Of a DNA stretch of 64,000 bases, positions 57,501 through 63,725 are shown piece by piece. Source of the stretch: Chrysemys picta bellii (taxonomy: Eukaryota > Chordata > Testudines > Emydidae); assembly GCF_011386835.1 (NCBI RefSeq), contig NC_088800.1, forward strand, positions 57,689,439 to 57,753,438. Direction: 5' to 3'. A model generated the notes under the pieces. It was not told the origin of the DNA, ran no database searches, and saw nothing but the letters and a program-made list of their open reading frames with translations. Every line of letters starts with the position of its first letter. Positions within the stretch are counted from its first letter, which is position 1. The position numbers and the translations under genes were made by a program.

Positions 57501-60500
57501 GCATGATATTAATTTTTTTTACAACTGCATCTGTAGTTGGCTCACAATCAATGTGACCCAGTATAACCCCCAGATCCTTTTCAGCAGCACTACTGCTTAG
57601 CTGGCTATTCCCCATTTTGTAGTTGTCTGTAAGTGTAGCACCTTGCACTTGTCTTTATTGAATTTCATCTTGTTGATTCTGACCAATTCTCAAGCCTATT
57701 TTTAAGTCTAATCCTGTCCTCCAAAGTGCTTGCAATCCCTGCCAGCCTGGTGTCATCCACAAATTCTAGGTGCTTACAGATTATTTAATAATTTGTTCCA
57801 GTATCTTTCCAGGTATCAAAGTTAGGCTGACTGGTTTATAATTCCCTGGGTCCTTTTTGTTCCCCTTTTTAAAGATAGCTACTATGTTTGTTCTTCTCCA
57901 CTCCTCTGGGACCTCACCCATCCTCCATGAGTTCTTGAGGATAATTGTTAATGGTTCCGAGACTGCTCCACCCATTGGCACCGACTCCGTGGTTTCTGCA
58001 GGGCTGCAGCACCCATGGGGGAAAATTAGCAGGTGCTCCACGCCCACCAGCAGCCAAGCTCTCCCAGCCCCATCCCCTCCTCACCTTCTCCTCCCCCAAG
58101 CGCACCGCGTCCCCACTCCTCTCCCTCCCAGCACTTCCCGCCTGCCGCCTAACAGCTGTTTGGCGCGCTTAGGACTTTCCAGGAGGGAGGGGGAGGAGTG
58201 GGGATGCAGTGCACTCAGGGGAGGAGGTGGTAAAGAGGCAGGGCAGGGGTGGGGACTTGGGGGAAGGGGGTGGAATTGGGGCGGGGCGAGGTTGGTGCAG
58301 GGGTGGGCAGGGGTGGGGTCAGGGGCAGGGGGTCGAGCACTCACGGGGAAGACAGGAAGTCGGCGCCTATGGCTCCACCTAGTTCCTTAAGTACCCTAGG
58401 GGTGCATTTTGTCAGGCCATGATGATTTGAATACATCTAATTTATCTAAATATTCTTTAACCTGTTCTTTTCCTATTCTGTCCTGTGTTCCTTCCCTCTT
58501 GTTGTTAATATTAACTGTGTTAAGCATCTGATCATAATTAATGTTTTTAGGGAAGACAGAAGCAAAAAAAACATTAAACACCTCAGCTTTTTTGGTGTTG
58601 TCCATTAGCTCTCCTTCCCCACAAGTAATAGACCTACACTTTCCTTCACCTTTCTCTTGCCCCTACTGTATTATAGAACCTCTTCTTGCCTTTTATGACC
58701 CTGGCTAGGCATAACACAATTTGTGCCTTAGGCTTTCTGATTTTGTCCCTACATGCTTCTGCTATTCTTTCACACTCATCTTTAGCAATTGGTCCAGGCT
58801 TCCACTTTTTGTAGGATTACTTTTTGATTTTCAGGTCATTAAAGAGCTCCCAATGCAACCATGTTGGCCTCTTACTATTCCTCCTATCTTTGCATTGGGA
58901 TAGTTTGCTGTTGATAGGCTAGGATGATCACTTAGGGCAGGGAGAGAGCTGGGAAGGTTTAAAGAGGAAACTTCAGACCACATCTTATGTCTTCTTTCAT
59001 GCTACTTGTTATGCCTGGAATAGCCTTCCATTTAACGTGAGCCAAGTCCTCCCTCTCAAAACACTCCTGAAGATAACCATCTTCCCCCTCCTGCAAAGCA
59101 TCCACTCTGTTTGTTCAGTACCCTTTGCACTGGACAGAACAAACCATTTTGTGGCTTTAGAAAATAAGCATTTTGGGGCTGTGACTCTTATTTGTTTGGC
59201 ACATTTTACTCACTGTCCCACATTAAATATAGATCTATTATTAATTGGCAAATCGGTCTGAAACATGTTGGAGTTTTCCTTTCTTTTCTCCCCTTTACCT
59301 TAGAAAGGAGATGAATAAGAGCAGACATGACAAAAGTTTAAAATAATGAATTATAGAGAAGGTAGATGGAGAGTGTCCATTCTTCCGGTCTTATAGCTCA
59401 AAAACAAAGGGAACATTCAATGAAATTGAAAAGTAGCAAATTCAAAACGGATACAAGGAAATACTTCTACACATAATGTATAACTGGACTATGGAACTCA
59501 TTGCCACAGTATGACACTGAGGTCAAAAACTTAGCAAGATTCAGAGGGATTTGATATTTATATAGATAACAGAAATATCCAGACTTATGGATGCTAAAAA
59601 AATTAAAAGTACTGGAAGGGATATAAAACCTCATGCTTCAGGATTTAAAACAAGCTCTATGAGGGATTAGGCAGATTACCCCACATATATGGTGGGGTCT
59701 ATTGCGTCTTCCTCGAAAGCACCTGGTGCTGGTCACTGTCAGAGACAGGATACTGAAATAGATGAATCATGGGGCTGATGCAGTCTGGAAATTCATATGT
59801 TCCTCCCCATCCCCATCACTTTTTGCCCAGAGAATTTTCCTTAGTTTTCTTACCTGAGAACTGCTGGAGGGTCTAGGTAACAGCGCCTTTCCAAGTCCCA
59901 AACAATTCTCTTCTTTATGCTCTCTGCCTGAATCCTAAATTCCCTGTCCTAGGAGAAACAGTCAGATGTTCAGATCACACCCTGACTCAGTACACTGCAT
60001 TCCAACTGATGGCAGTGCCTAGCCTAGCGGTGAAATGCTTATCACCTCCAAGGGGAGAACTTATTGCAGAATTCAACTCCACACAGAAAAATCAGCATAT
60101 GACCAAAATGAGTTAGCAACAGTTACTATAGTTCTTGGGCCAATTAAAGTTAGATTTACTTGTGTCACCAGCAGCCTGGCTTGTGATGGTGCTTGGACAA
60201 GCATCAGGTCTCCTCCTCTGAACCTTGCTTCTCATTCCTCCCATTTTGTATCTTTGAAAGTAGGTTGTCAGTAATTAGTTTTGCTACATACTCTGGCTCT
60301 CTCCCGGCTGCTTCAAGGTCATTTCTTCCTCACCTCTGTTTTGTTGAGCTCTCCATCCTCCTCCTCATAGGGGCCACCAACAATAAAAGAGTCTGGAATG
60401 TTTTGAGCTCCTGGTGCCAGGATGTTGCTAATGGGCCATTTTTTTGGCCGAGGTATTGGCTCTTTTTCACCACCAAGCTTCAGGATCCCGTTCTTGAATG

Positions 60501-61537
60501 CCAAGGGGTACTCTTTCTAGAGAGGTATAAAGGAAAAGGATTTTCATTCAGAGGTCTGAGCAAAAGCAAGTAAACACTATAGTGAGGTGTGACCAACAAG
60601 TAAAAAGCAACATTATAGCGACACAGCTTGGAAAACATGCTCCAGCCCACACAGGTATAGAAGCTACAAAACACAAGCATCAAACTGCATGAACCGACAG
60701 AGACAGGAAAATCCCACCCATTTCAACACACATGCACATGGAAGTTGCCATGGTGATGAACAGACCAGGCAACAATGGGCTTGATCTAAGTCACAGAACT
60801 ATACATACACAAACAGCTGAAAAATCACTGACAAATATCAATATACTTATGTGGCCACAGAAACAGTTGGACATACTCACATAATAGGCATAGGCATTCA
60901 TTACTCATGCAGATTAACATCTTAGAAACCACAACCACAGAAGCAAAGATCTATCTGGGACATGTACAAAGAGTTCATTGACAGTTCCCCACCTCTCCAA
61001 CAGTTGGTACTTGCAAGCAAACCATGTAGTTTTGCTGGGGTCCTGTGGGAACAAACACTTCAGGGACAGAATAAGCAGCCTCCAAGGTAACCCTGAGGAG
61101 ATTGCCACCTGAAAGTTGTGATACAGAAAGCAGGGACTCTTGGATGGACACTGACACTTCAAGGCCACACTGCAAAACAAGAGCAAACTGAAGTGACATT
61201 CCACTGGAAACGGCAAAGTTATTAAACAGTTACCATGCATCTGTCTTTGCAGAGGAAATGAGTAGAGGTCTGCCTAAGTTAGAAATCTACAATATTATTT
61301 TATTCGTTGATTCAAATGAAGACAAAATGGGCATTACTGTGTGCTAAATGAATCTTACGGTAATTAAATTATTCGTTTCCAAATTGTAATGTTTCTCTAC
61401 AGTAACTCCTCACTTAACATTGTAGTTATGTTCCTGAAAAATGCTACTTTAAGCAAAACAATGTTAAGCAAATCCAATTTCCCATAAGAATTAATGTAAA
61501 TAGGGGGGGTTAGATTCCAGGGAAATTTTTTTTGCCA

Positions 61538-61595
<58 letters not shown>

Positions 61596-63725
61596 GAGTA
61601 TAAGTTTTAAACAAACAATTTAGTACCATACACAGCAATGATGATTGTGAAGCTTGGTTGAGGTGGTGGAGTCAGAGGATGGGATATTTCCCAGGGAATG
61701 CCTTACTGCTAAATGATGAACTAGCACTCGGCTGAGCCCTCAGGGGTTAACACATTGTTGTTAATGTAGCCTCACACTCTACAAGGCAGCATGAATGGAG
61801 GGAGGGGAGACAGCATGGCAGACAGAGACGGAGACACACACCCTATGTGAGAGAGAGATGCGCATTGCCCCTTTAAGTACGCTGACCCCACTCTAAGTAC
61901 ATTGCCTTTTTAAGTAGCTCAGCAAGTTGAGACAGCAGCTGCTGCCAGCAAGCTCCCTCCGTCCTGAGCCCTGTTGTGTCCCTGCCCTCCCCCCCCCTCC
62001 ACTCTGTGGAGATGGGGTAAAGGAGCGGGGGGCAGAAGTGGGGGTAGGGGGACACCCTGACATTAGCCCCCCTCCTACCCCGCCTGCACAGCAAGCAGAA
62101 GGCTCCCAGGGACAGCTCCAAGGAAGAGGGCAGGAGCAGCACACGGCAGTGGGGAGAGGGACAGCTGAACAGCTGGCAACTGATAGCCTGCTGGGCGGCT
62201 GCTGCACAGGGAACTTAGGGGAACAGGGAGCTGATAGGGAGACTGCCAGTCCACCCTGGTTCCAAGCACCTAATTTGCTCCAATGGGCTGCTCTTTCTGC
62301 AAGCAGTGGACAAAGCAAGTGGCTGCCAAACAAGGTTATAAGGGAGCATTGCGCAACTTTAAACGAGCACATTCTCTAATTGATAAGCAACGTAACAACG
62401 TTAACTGGGACAACTTTAAGTGAGGAGTTACTGTATTTAGAATGTAAGCTTCTCAGGGCAGGGACCATGTCTCTCACAGTCACTGCTTAACAAACAAATG
62501 AAAAGTTAAAACTTAGCTGTGTTGAAAGAACATAAAGAATGCAAAATGAAATACTCAACATTCAGGAGATGCCAAAGTTAACACATGGAACCTCAACTGA
62601 GCTCTTTATCCATATACATTATTACACAGTATTTAATTACAAGATCACATATAGGATGGATGGGATTCAGTGAATGAAGTAACTTTTGAATATTTATTAT
62701 CTTTACTGTTCAGTGTGAGTGGACACTTGCCTCATTCATTACATATCGATTGACCTGTCTACTGACAGCAGAAATATATTTTCAGATATACCAGTGTAAA
62801 TTTAAAGTCCACTGATTTCAATGAATTTACACTGGTAATTGCAAACAGAATTTGGATTAAAATTAGACACATTTCCTCATTCACTATGTATCATTGCTTC
62901 ATTCACTGAACACTGTTCAACCAGTGTGCTGAATAAGGCAGGGATCCTATAGTAAAAATAGTATGCGATGAAGTACTAAAAGACCATGTAATATTTTGTT
63001 TGCACAAAGGGACAGAGTTAAGGTTATTCAGGCATCCTTAATAAAGCCATTTTCTGATTTTTCAGTCCTTCGCTTTGTTACATTAACGTTCTTTCAATGT
63101 AGCTTTTTTTACAGCATATATTAGGGTTTATGGACCCAATCCTGCTCCTATTGTAATCAATGGGAGAAGGACAGGGCCCCACATTTTTATATGTATTACC
63201 ATAATGTATACATAATTTGCAATATGGCTGAGTCATAGTTCCTGAAATATTCATAGCTTTTGATTTAAATTGCACCATATAGCTGCATAGTTGAATTATT
63301 GAGTGAATGGCCTTGGGAAATTCTAAATACCTTGGCATCTGGACGAAGGCTCTCTAGTGGAGAGCCAGGAACTGGATGCAGTGGAACTGTTGCTCTAAAT
63401 GAACACTGTCCTGTGAAGAAACAAAGACAGAATCAGCACAAAGTCTGAAGCCCTCCTGTAGTGAAATCACTTCATGAATGGAAAAACTGTGCTATCTGCC
63501 CCCCATATAATCCAACTTTCTAAAGACAGCACTAGGTATTATTTGTCAACAGAAGTGAAGCTACAATGAAGAAGCTCTGTGAGAGCAAGAGGTGGATGTG
63601 GACACAGTATGAATTCTACTTTGCACCTTCCAGCAGAGGTAGAAGGTCCACAACAGCCTGACCAAGAGCCACAGTCTTTTCCTCCTTCTGCTTCTTCTCC
63701 TTTGGTAAAACTTCAATCACAGTCA
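18491..63725 (-). CDS. CFAP70: CFAP70 (TTC18), 25 exons, lacking only the first exon(s)
   Basis: CFAP70 is an axonemal tetratricopeptide-repeat protein of motile cilia and sperm flagella, associated with dynein-arm assembly and flagellar structure. I reconstructed 25 exons, each with acceptor and donor and agreeing phase, 3086 coding nt in total (1027 residues plus stop and two bases of a split codon). The vertebrate protein is about 1100 residues, so only roughly 80 N-terminal residues lie right of the window. The N-terminal half has blocks such as [20 protein letters not shown] and [20 protein letters not shown]. The C-terminal half carries TPR units ([44 protein letters not shown]-type and later units). 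The C-terminus is VGFGNPSF. There are no internal stops or frameshifts, so the gene appears functional. One intron needs a GC donor; another, 12.4 kb long, holds a nested transposon and ERV. Confidence 0.97.
19010..19057 (-). CDS. CFAP70: CFAP70 exon (window exon 24)
   Basis: This 48-nt exon encodes [16 protein letters not shown], phase 0 on both sides. Confidence 0.95.
19386..19487 (-). CDS. CFAP70: CFAP70 exon (window exon 23), TPR
   Basis: It encodes [20 protein letters not shown] and ends YLALVCMQ. Confidence 0.97.
19571..19687. mobile_element. Fold-back copy of a short dispersed retroposon
   Basis: After GGTAGCCGTGTTAGTCTG the sequence runs into two inverted arms meeting at AGATCT. The arms contain GTCTGGTGGCACCTTAAAG and its complement. 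ACCTGGTATAT (11 bp) is duplicated on both sides. Its sibling lies at 53428. Confidence 0.85.
20434..21775 (+). mobile_element. CR1 LINE, 5'-truncated, nested in the hAT element
   Basis: It ends in the turtle PsCR1-like 3' tail (GGGCTAGATGGACCTTTGGT followed by CTGACCCGG). It lies wholly inside the hAT element and so inserted later. Confidence 0.93.
20469..21578 (+). pseudogene. CR1 reverse transcriptase, C-terminal half, open but truncated
   Basis: The 369-residue frame carries reverse-transcriptase motifs in order: [32 protein letters not shown] and KFADDTKLL, with the catalytic FADD. A 3'-region motif [12 protein letters not shown] follows. The N-terminal RT fingers and the endonuclease are missing because of 5' truncation, so it cannot act alone. 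The intact frame suggests a fairly young copy. Confidence 0.93.
22335..23360 (+). mobile_element. Probable solo LTR (approximate ends)
   Basis: It begins about TGTTGTCATAACCTGTATC and ends about CAAGCAGGACATCACA. AT-rich LTR-like body with AATAAA near 23003 (GTTAATAAACTT). No ORF; ends not fixed by a target duplication. Confidence 0.5.
23684..23773 (-). CDS. CFAP70: CFAP70 exon (window exon 22), TPR
   Basis: It encodes [20 protein letters not shown] then [10 protein letters not shown]. Confidence 0.96.
24289..24450 (-). CDS. CFAP70: CFAP70 exon (window exon 21), TPR
   Basis: Its 54 codons include [20 protein letters not shown] and [17 protein letters not shown]. Confidence 0.97.
24815..25832. 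mobile_element. hAT-like non-autonomous element, itself invaded
   Basis: The termini TACTCCTGGGGACATTCTG and CAGAATTCCCCCAAGAGCA are imperfect inverted repeats, and the flanks share ACATAT. The middle is CCCC-rich. A second element sits at 25295-25535. Confidence 0.75.
25295..25535. mobile_element. Tc1/mariner-like MITE nested in the hAT-like element
   Basis: TAGGGTGAGCAGACGTCC and CATCTGGTCACCCTA form inverted ends flanked by TA. CCCGATATTT motifs occur three times. The same family is at 54604. Confidence 0.8.
26192..26344 (-). CDS. CFAP70: CFAP70 exon (window exon 20), TPR
   Basis: Its 51 codons include [20 protein letters not shown] and end [11 protein letters not shown]. Confidence 0.97.
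26345..27371. other. CFAP70 intron, nothing recognised
   Basis: No conserved frame or repeat boundary was seen in this segment; the small minus-strand frames have no family signature. Confidence 0.5.
27380..27668. mobile_element. Non-autonomous hAT element
   Basis: ATGCTTAT is duplicated exactly at 27372-27379 and 27669-27676. The right end GCTAGAGCCGCCCCTG is the TIR of the same family as 16162; the left end is degenerate. The inside has GGCGG-rich inverted repeats. Confidence 0.88.
27677..28371. other. CFAP70 intron, nothing recognised
   Basis: Unique-looking sequence with no recognised repeat or frame. Confidence 0.5.
28372..28508 (-). CDS. CFAP70: CFAP70 exon (window exon 19)
   Basis: It encodes [18 protein letters not shown] at its end, as in the vertebrate protein; the upstream half is variable. 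Confidence 0.93.
28713..28850. mobile_element. Fragment of a Harbinger-type MITE
   Basis: It starts AGGGTATGTCTAC and contains TTTAATTGCAGTGTAGA, motifs of a MITE common in turtles. The right half is degenerate, so the end is approximate. Confidence 0.4.
29071..29223 (-). CDS. CFAP70: CFAP70 exon (window exon 18), acidic linker
   Basis: It encodes [20 protein letters not shown] and [20 protein letters not shown]. Conservation is low; phase 1 on both sides and the splice sites support it. The donor GTTAGA is weak. Confidence 0.82.
29840..30420 (+). pseudogene. Harbinger Myb/SANT-like ORF, N-terminal part, broken
   Basis: Frames here encode the helix-turn-helix region of the accessory DNA-binding protein of Harbinger elements. 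[19 protein letters not shown], then [20 protein letters not shown] and [15 protein letters not shown] are seen, followed by an acidic stretch. A stop and frame changes interrupt it, and the rest was displaced by the ERV and continues at 38560. The protein normally brings the transposase to the transposon ends. Confidence 0.8.
30578..31284. mobile_element. hAT-type element with a very GC-rich core, nested in Harbinger
   Basis: The ends CAGGGCCGGCTTTAGC and CTAAAGCCGGCCCTG are inverted. Flanking octamers GCCGCAGG and GCTGCAGG match at 7 of 8. The centre is a CCGCCGGGGGGGCC-type minisatellite, so the long proline/glycine-rich frames here have no meaning. Confidence 0.9.
31519..31907 (+). repeat. 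5' LTR of the ERV
   Basis: It starts TGTGAAAGTGAAATG and ends CTAACTTTGACA. A TATA-type box TATAAATA lies at 31787-31794 and AATAAA at 31857-31862. Confidence 0.95.
31911..31928 (+). promoter_or_regulatory. Primer-binding site complementary to tRNA-Gln
   Basis: TGGAGGTTCCACCGAGAT matches, over 18 bases, the complement of the 3' end of vertebrate tRNA-Gln including CCA. It lies three bases after the LTR. Confidence 0.88.
32448..32822 (+). pseudogene. Possible gag N-terminal remnant
   Basis: A 124-codon basic frame lies at the position expected for matrix, after a leader of about 500 bases. It has a matrix-like composition but no motif that proves it, and no capsid or nucleocapsid follows. 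What else it could be: chance frame in the leader. Confidence 0.4.
32823..36086. other. AT-rich, frame-less interior of the ERV where gag-pol would be
   Basis: I see no reverse transcriptase, protease or RNase H motif in any frame across about 3.2 kb. The sequence is AT-rich with many short stops and A-tracts (for example near 33130). It may be unrelated DNA acquired in place of gag-pol or heavily decayed coding sequence. Confidence 0.6.
36087..36371 (+). pseudogene. Integrase C-terminal remnant region
   Basis: One frame from about 36180 shows the pattern of the end of gamma-type integrase (a Gly-Ile segment followed by IHAS and a basic run) just upstream of env. A separate 94-codon frame overlaps it. 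This suggests that the 3' end of pol was kept while the rest was lost. Confidence 0.45.
36489..37379 (+). pseudogene. ERV envelope, surface-subunit part
   Basis: The 296-codon frame begins with a hydrophobic leader, contains several N-glycosylation sites and a CWVC motif (CXXC type), and has a five-Arg furin-like cleavage site near its end. The frame then stops a short way after the cleavage site. The transmembrane part continues in another frame, so no complete envelope is made. Confidence 0.85.
37427..37912 (+). pseudogene. ERV envelope, transmembrane-subunit part
   Basis: The 161-codon frame has a heptad region, a CX6CC motif and one hydrophobic membrane span near residues 100-125, followed by a short tail. 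CXXC in the surface part plus CX6CC here is the gamma-type arrangement. It is out of frame with the surface part and lacks the start of the fusion region. Confidence 0.85.
37951..38339 (+). repeat. 3' LTR of the ERV
   Basis: Same length and, by eye, same sequence as the 5' LTR, which indicates a recent insertion or gene conversion between the LTRs. Confidence 0.95.
38560..39138 (+). pseudogene. Harbinger Myb/SANT-like ORF, C-terminal part
   Basis: After the ERV the accessory ORF resumes with [13 protein letters not shown] and [10 protein letters not shown], then a stop. The frame from 38734 runs through [20 protein letters not shown] to [10 protein letters not shown]. It is separated from its N-terminal part by the ERV. 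Confidence 0.8.
39400..40660 (-). pseudogene. Harbinger DDE transposase with one internal stop and an upstream frameshift
   Basis: The C-terminal 263 residues (39400-40188) carry the DDE_Tnp_4 nuclease core: [11 protein letters not shown] gives the first Asp, [13 protein letters not shown] the second Asp, and [14 protein letters not shown] the Glu. Upstream, 40195-40452 encodes LRKxx-type helix-turn-helix sequence ([20 protein letters not shown]). A single TAG at 40195-40197 separates the two blocks. A frame change near 40450 disconnects the N-terminus. HARBI1-like family; convergent with the SANT ORF that ends 260 bp away. Confidence 0.92.
40732..41089. mobile_element. hAT-type element nested in Harbinger
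   Basis: CCCGCGAC is duplicated exactly at 40724-40731 and 41090-41097. The left end CAGGGCCAGCTCTGGC belongs to the same family as 16162 and 27380. The core is built of tandem GGAGCGCCGGGGGGAGGGCG units. Confidence 0.9.
41670..41864 (-). CDS. CFAP70: CFAP70 exon (window exon 17)
   Basis: It encodes [20 protein letters not shown] and then a low-conservation linker. It is the last exon before the 12.4-kb intron filled by mobile DNA. Confidence 0.94.
42049..42164 (-). CDS. CFAP70: CFAP70 exon (window exon 16), TPR
   Basis: It encodes [20 protein letters not shown], a second TPR unit, phase 2 to phase 1. Confidence 0.97.
42274..42407 (-). CDS. CFAP70: CFAP70 exon (window exon 15), TPR
   Basis: It encodes [20 protein letters not shown] and [14 protein letters not shown], a typical TPR unit. 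It leaves phase 2. Confidence 0.97.
43066..43191 (-). CDS. CFAP70: CFAP70 exon (window exon 14), start of TPR region
   Basis: Its 42 codons include [20 protein letters not shown] followed by SVYYQE, the first helix pair of the TPR region. Confidence 0.95.
43730..44486. mobile_element. Non-autonomous hAT element with inverted-unit array
   Basis: CAGGGGTGAAAGTAAC and TTACTTTCACCTCTG are inverted ends. Flanking octamers GCTATGGG and GCTATAGG match at 7 of 8. Inside, TTTAAAGGGCCCGGGGC and its reverse alternate at least eight times. It is an uninterrupted relative of 20403. Confidence 0.92.
44712..44843 (-). CDS. CFAP70: CFAP70 exon (window exon 13)
   Basis: Its 44 codons begin [17 protein letters not shown] and end [11 protein letters not shown]. 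Confidence 0.96.
45434..46159. mobile_element. hAT-type element containing another hAT element
   Basis: CATGCAAC is duplicated exactly at 45426-45433 and 46160-46167. The ends CAGCGGTGTATTATCG and CGTTAATCTGTCACTG are inverted. The interior is GC-rich without a real gene. Confidence 0.88.
45457..45765. mobile_element. Short hAT element of the 4389 family, nested
   Basis: CAGGGGTCAGCAACCTTTC and AGGTTGCCTACCCTG are inverted ends; the octamers GCCTAGAC and GCCTAGGC flank it. The left and right parts match the larger element at 4389 but the GC-rich middle is missing. Confidence 0.9.
46385..46576 (-). CDS. CFAP70: CFAP70 exon (window exon 12), GC donor
   Basis: Its 64 codons include [20 protein letters not shown] and end FKEQLK. 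The conserved exon end is followed by GCAAAC instead of GT. A canonical GT lies 15 nt further in the same phase and would add five residues (ANLPF). Confidence 0.93.
46911..48061 (+). mobile_element. Probable LTR of a turtle LTR retroelement
   Basis: It begins TGTGACGTTGCACTC and ends near ACCCAACCCATCACA, with AATAAA at about 47660 (TTTAATAAAATCAC). The sequence that follows reads like an internal leader. Approximate ends; no second LTR was seen in the window. Confidence 0.55.
48062..48850 (+). pseudogene. Internal leader and gag-like coiled-coil remnant after the LTR
   Basis: Frame 48449-48778 encodes about 109 residues with a strongly charged helix ([20 protein letters not shown] and onward), typical of a coiled coil. 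Its place just after the LTR suggests a truncated gag-like protein, but no zinc knuckle or polymerase follows. Confidence 0.45.
48953..49177. mobile_element. Harbinger-type MITE
   Basis: The ends GGGCATGACTACATGTACAG and TGTAGTGTAGACATAGCCC are inverted. Flanks TTA and TTT are compatible with a decayed 3-bp duplication. Confidence 0.7.
49287..49347 (-). CDS. CFAP70: CFAP70 exon (window exon 11)
   Basis: This 61-nt exon encodes [20 protein letters not shown] after completing an Arg codon. Confidence 0.94.
49512..49784. mobile_element. Harbinger-type MITE (approximate ends)
   Basis: AGGGAATGTCCATACAGC on the left and GCCGTGTAGACATACC on the right resemble the termini of the element at 48953. 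It sits in the intron upstream of the 61-nt CFAP70 exon. Confidence 0.55.
49890..50080 (-). repeat. tRNA-derived SINE with CR1-like tail
   Basis: On the minus strand a degenerate tRNA-like head with box-B-like GTTGTGAGTTCAATCC is followed by a body and a tail GGACTCGATGACTTTTCAGG then GTCCCTTCCAGTTC. This is the tortoise-type Pol III SINE layout. Confidence 0.75.
50081..51704. other. CFAP70 intron, nothing certain
   Basis: Apart from an old repeat fragment near 51580-51665 (ending GAGGAGCTTACAGTC) I recognise neither genes nor element boundaries. Confidence 0.5.
51705..51796 (-). CDS. CFAP70: CFAP70 exon (window exon 10)
   Basis: It encodes [20 protein letters not shown] and leaves phase 2 at a GTGCGT donor. 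Confidence 0.95.
52287..52367 (-). CDS. CFAP70: CFAP70 exon (window exon 9)
   Basis: Its 27 codons from [20 protein letters not shown] to NLEGQ form a weakly conserved linker placed by phase and by the following QYVDAG exon. Confidence 0.85.
52707..53870 (+). mobile_element. Probable LTR (approximate ends) interrupted by a fold-back retroposon
   Basis: It starts TGTGACACTGTATGG. It has an LTR-like AT-rich body and no coding frame. The nested copy at 53428 shows that it predates that insertion. No target duplication found. Confidence 0.45.
53428..53527. mobile_element. Fold-back copy of a short dispersed retroposon
   Basis: Two inverted arms (AGAACAGGAGGACTTGTGGC and its complement) are followed by GATACAGACTAACACGGCTG. 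AAACCTTTAGTTTTAG is duplicated on both sides (13-16 bp). Sibling of 19571. Confidence 0.88.
53979..54140 (-). CDS. CFAP70: CFAP70 exon (window exon 8)
   Basis: Its 54 codons begin [14 protein letters not shown] and end in a charged stretch [14 protein letters not shown]. Confidence 0.93.
54604..54727. mobile_element. Tc1/mariner-like MITE
   Basis: TAGGGTGACCAGACAG and ATCTGGTCACCCTA form inverted ends next to TA. The internal sequence has AAATATCGGGACTGTCCC. Confidence 0.85.
55537..55671 (-). CDS. CFAP70: CFAP70 exon (window exon 7)
   Basis: Its 45 codons include [20 protein letters not shown], nearly the same as the mammalian protein. Confidence 0.96.
56444..56543 (-). CDS. CFAP70: CFAP70 exon (window exon 6)
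   Basis: It encodes [20 protein letters not shown]. The GTGGCAG acceptor was chosen over TTTACAG seven bases inside, because only it takes the phase-2 codon from the previous exon. Confidence 0.94.
56688..56712. repeat. A-rich tract
   Basis: Run of A with scattered T in a CFAP70 intron; no SINE body adjoining was identified. Confidence 0.85.
56885..58905 (-). mobile_element. CR1 LINE, degenerate, interrupted by a hAT element
   Basis: The 3' end (GGGCTGGAAGGGACCTTGAG) is at the left. RT-domain pieces follow to the right: [10 protein letters not shown] at 57.55 kb, [20 protein letters not shown] at about 57.9 kb and a more 5' piece [14 protein letters not shown] at 58.57 kb. Frames are broken in several places. 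It lies in antisense to the RT at 20469 and is older. Confidence 0.9.
57973..58371. mobile_element. Non-autonomous hAT element inserted in the CR1
   Basis: CATTGGCACCGACTCC and AGTCGGCGCCTATG are imperfect inverted ends. GCTCCACC is duplicated exactly at 57965-57972 and 58372-58379. Confidence 0.93.
59370..59803 (+). mobile_element. Old CR1 LINE 3' fragment
   Basis: It contains GGAACTCATTGCCACAGTAT and GCTGGTCACTGTCAGAGACA with a degenerate tail, like the 3' end of CR1. It shows strong decay. Confidence 0.7.
59854..59948 (-). CDS. CFAP70: CFAP70 exon (window exon 5)
   Basis: It encodes [20 protein letters not shown] and leaves phase 2 before a GTAAGA donor. Confidence 0.95.
60334..60516 (-). 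CDS. CFAP70: CFAP70 exon (window exon 4)
   Basis: Its 61 codons include [20 protein letters not shown] and [17 protein letters not shown]. This is one of the best-conserved parts of the family. Confidence 0.96.
60993..61169 (-). CDS. CFAP70: CFAP70 exon (window exon 3)
   Basis: Its 59 codons include [20 protein letters not shown] and end LQVPTVGE, phase 0 on both sides with a GTGGGG donor. Confidence 0.95.
61400..62433. mobile_element. Tigger-like (pogo/Tc1-mariner) non-autonomous element
   Basis: CAGTAACTCCTCACTTAA and TTTAAGTGAGGAGTTACTG are inverted ends flanked by TA on both sides. The centre is GC-rich and has no transposase. Confidence 0.9.
61539..61597. repeat. (TA)n(CA)n microsatellite
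   Basis: About 18 TA units pass directly into about 11 AC units inside the Tigger-like element. Confidence 0.95.
62434..63330. other. CFAP70 intron, nothing recognised
   Basis: Only a short old repeat fragment (GCAGGGACCATGTCTCTCAC region) occurs next to the Tigger-like element; otherwise no feature. Confidence 0.5.
63331..63410 (-). CDS. CFAP70: CFAP70 exon (window exon 2)
   Basis: It encodes [20 protein letters not shown] followed by SLRPDAK, phase 1 to phase 0. Confidence 0.94.
63627..63725 (-). CDS. CFAP70: CFAP70 exon (window exon 1)
   Basis: It encodes [20 protein letters not shown] then [11 protein letters not shown]. It starts with two bases finishing a codon from an exon outside the window and ends in phase 1. 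Confidence 0.95.

Noticed and set aside
57857..58390. 177-codon open frame on the plus strand
   Set aside because: Antisense to CR1 and spanning the GC-rich hAT insert; a chance frame.
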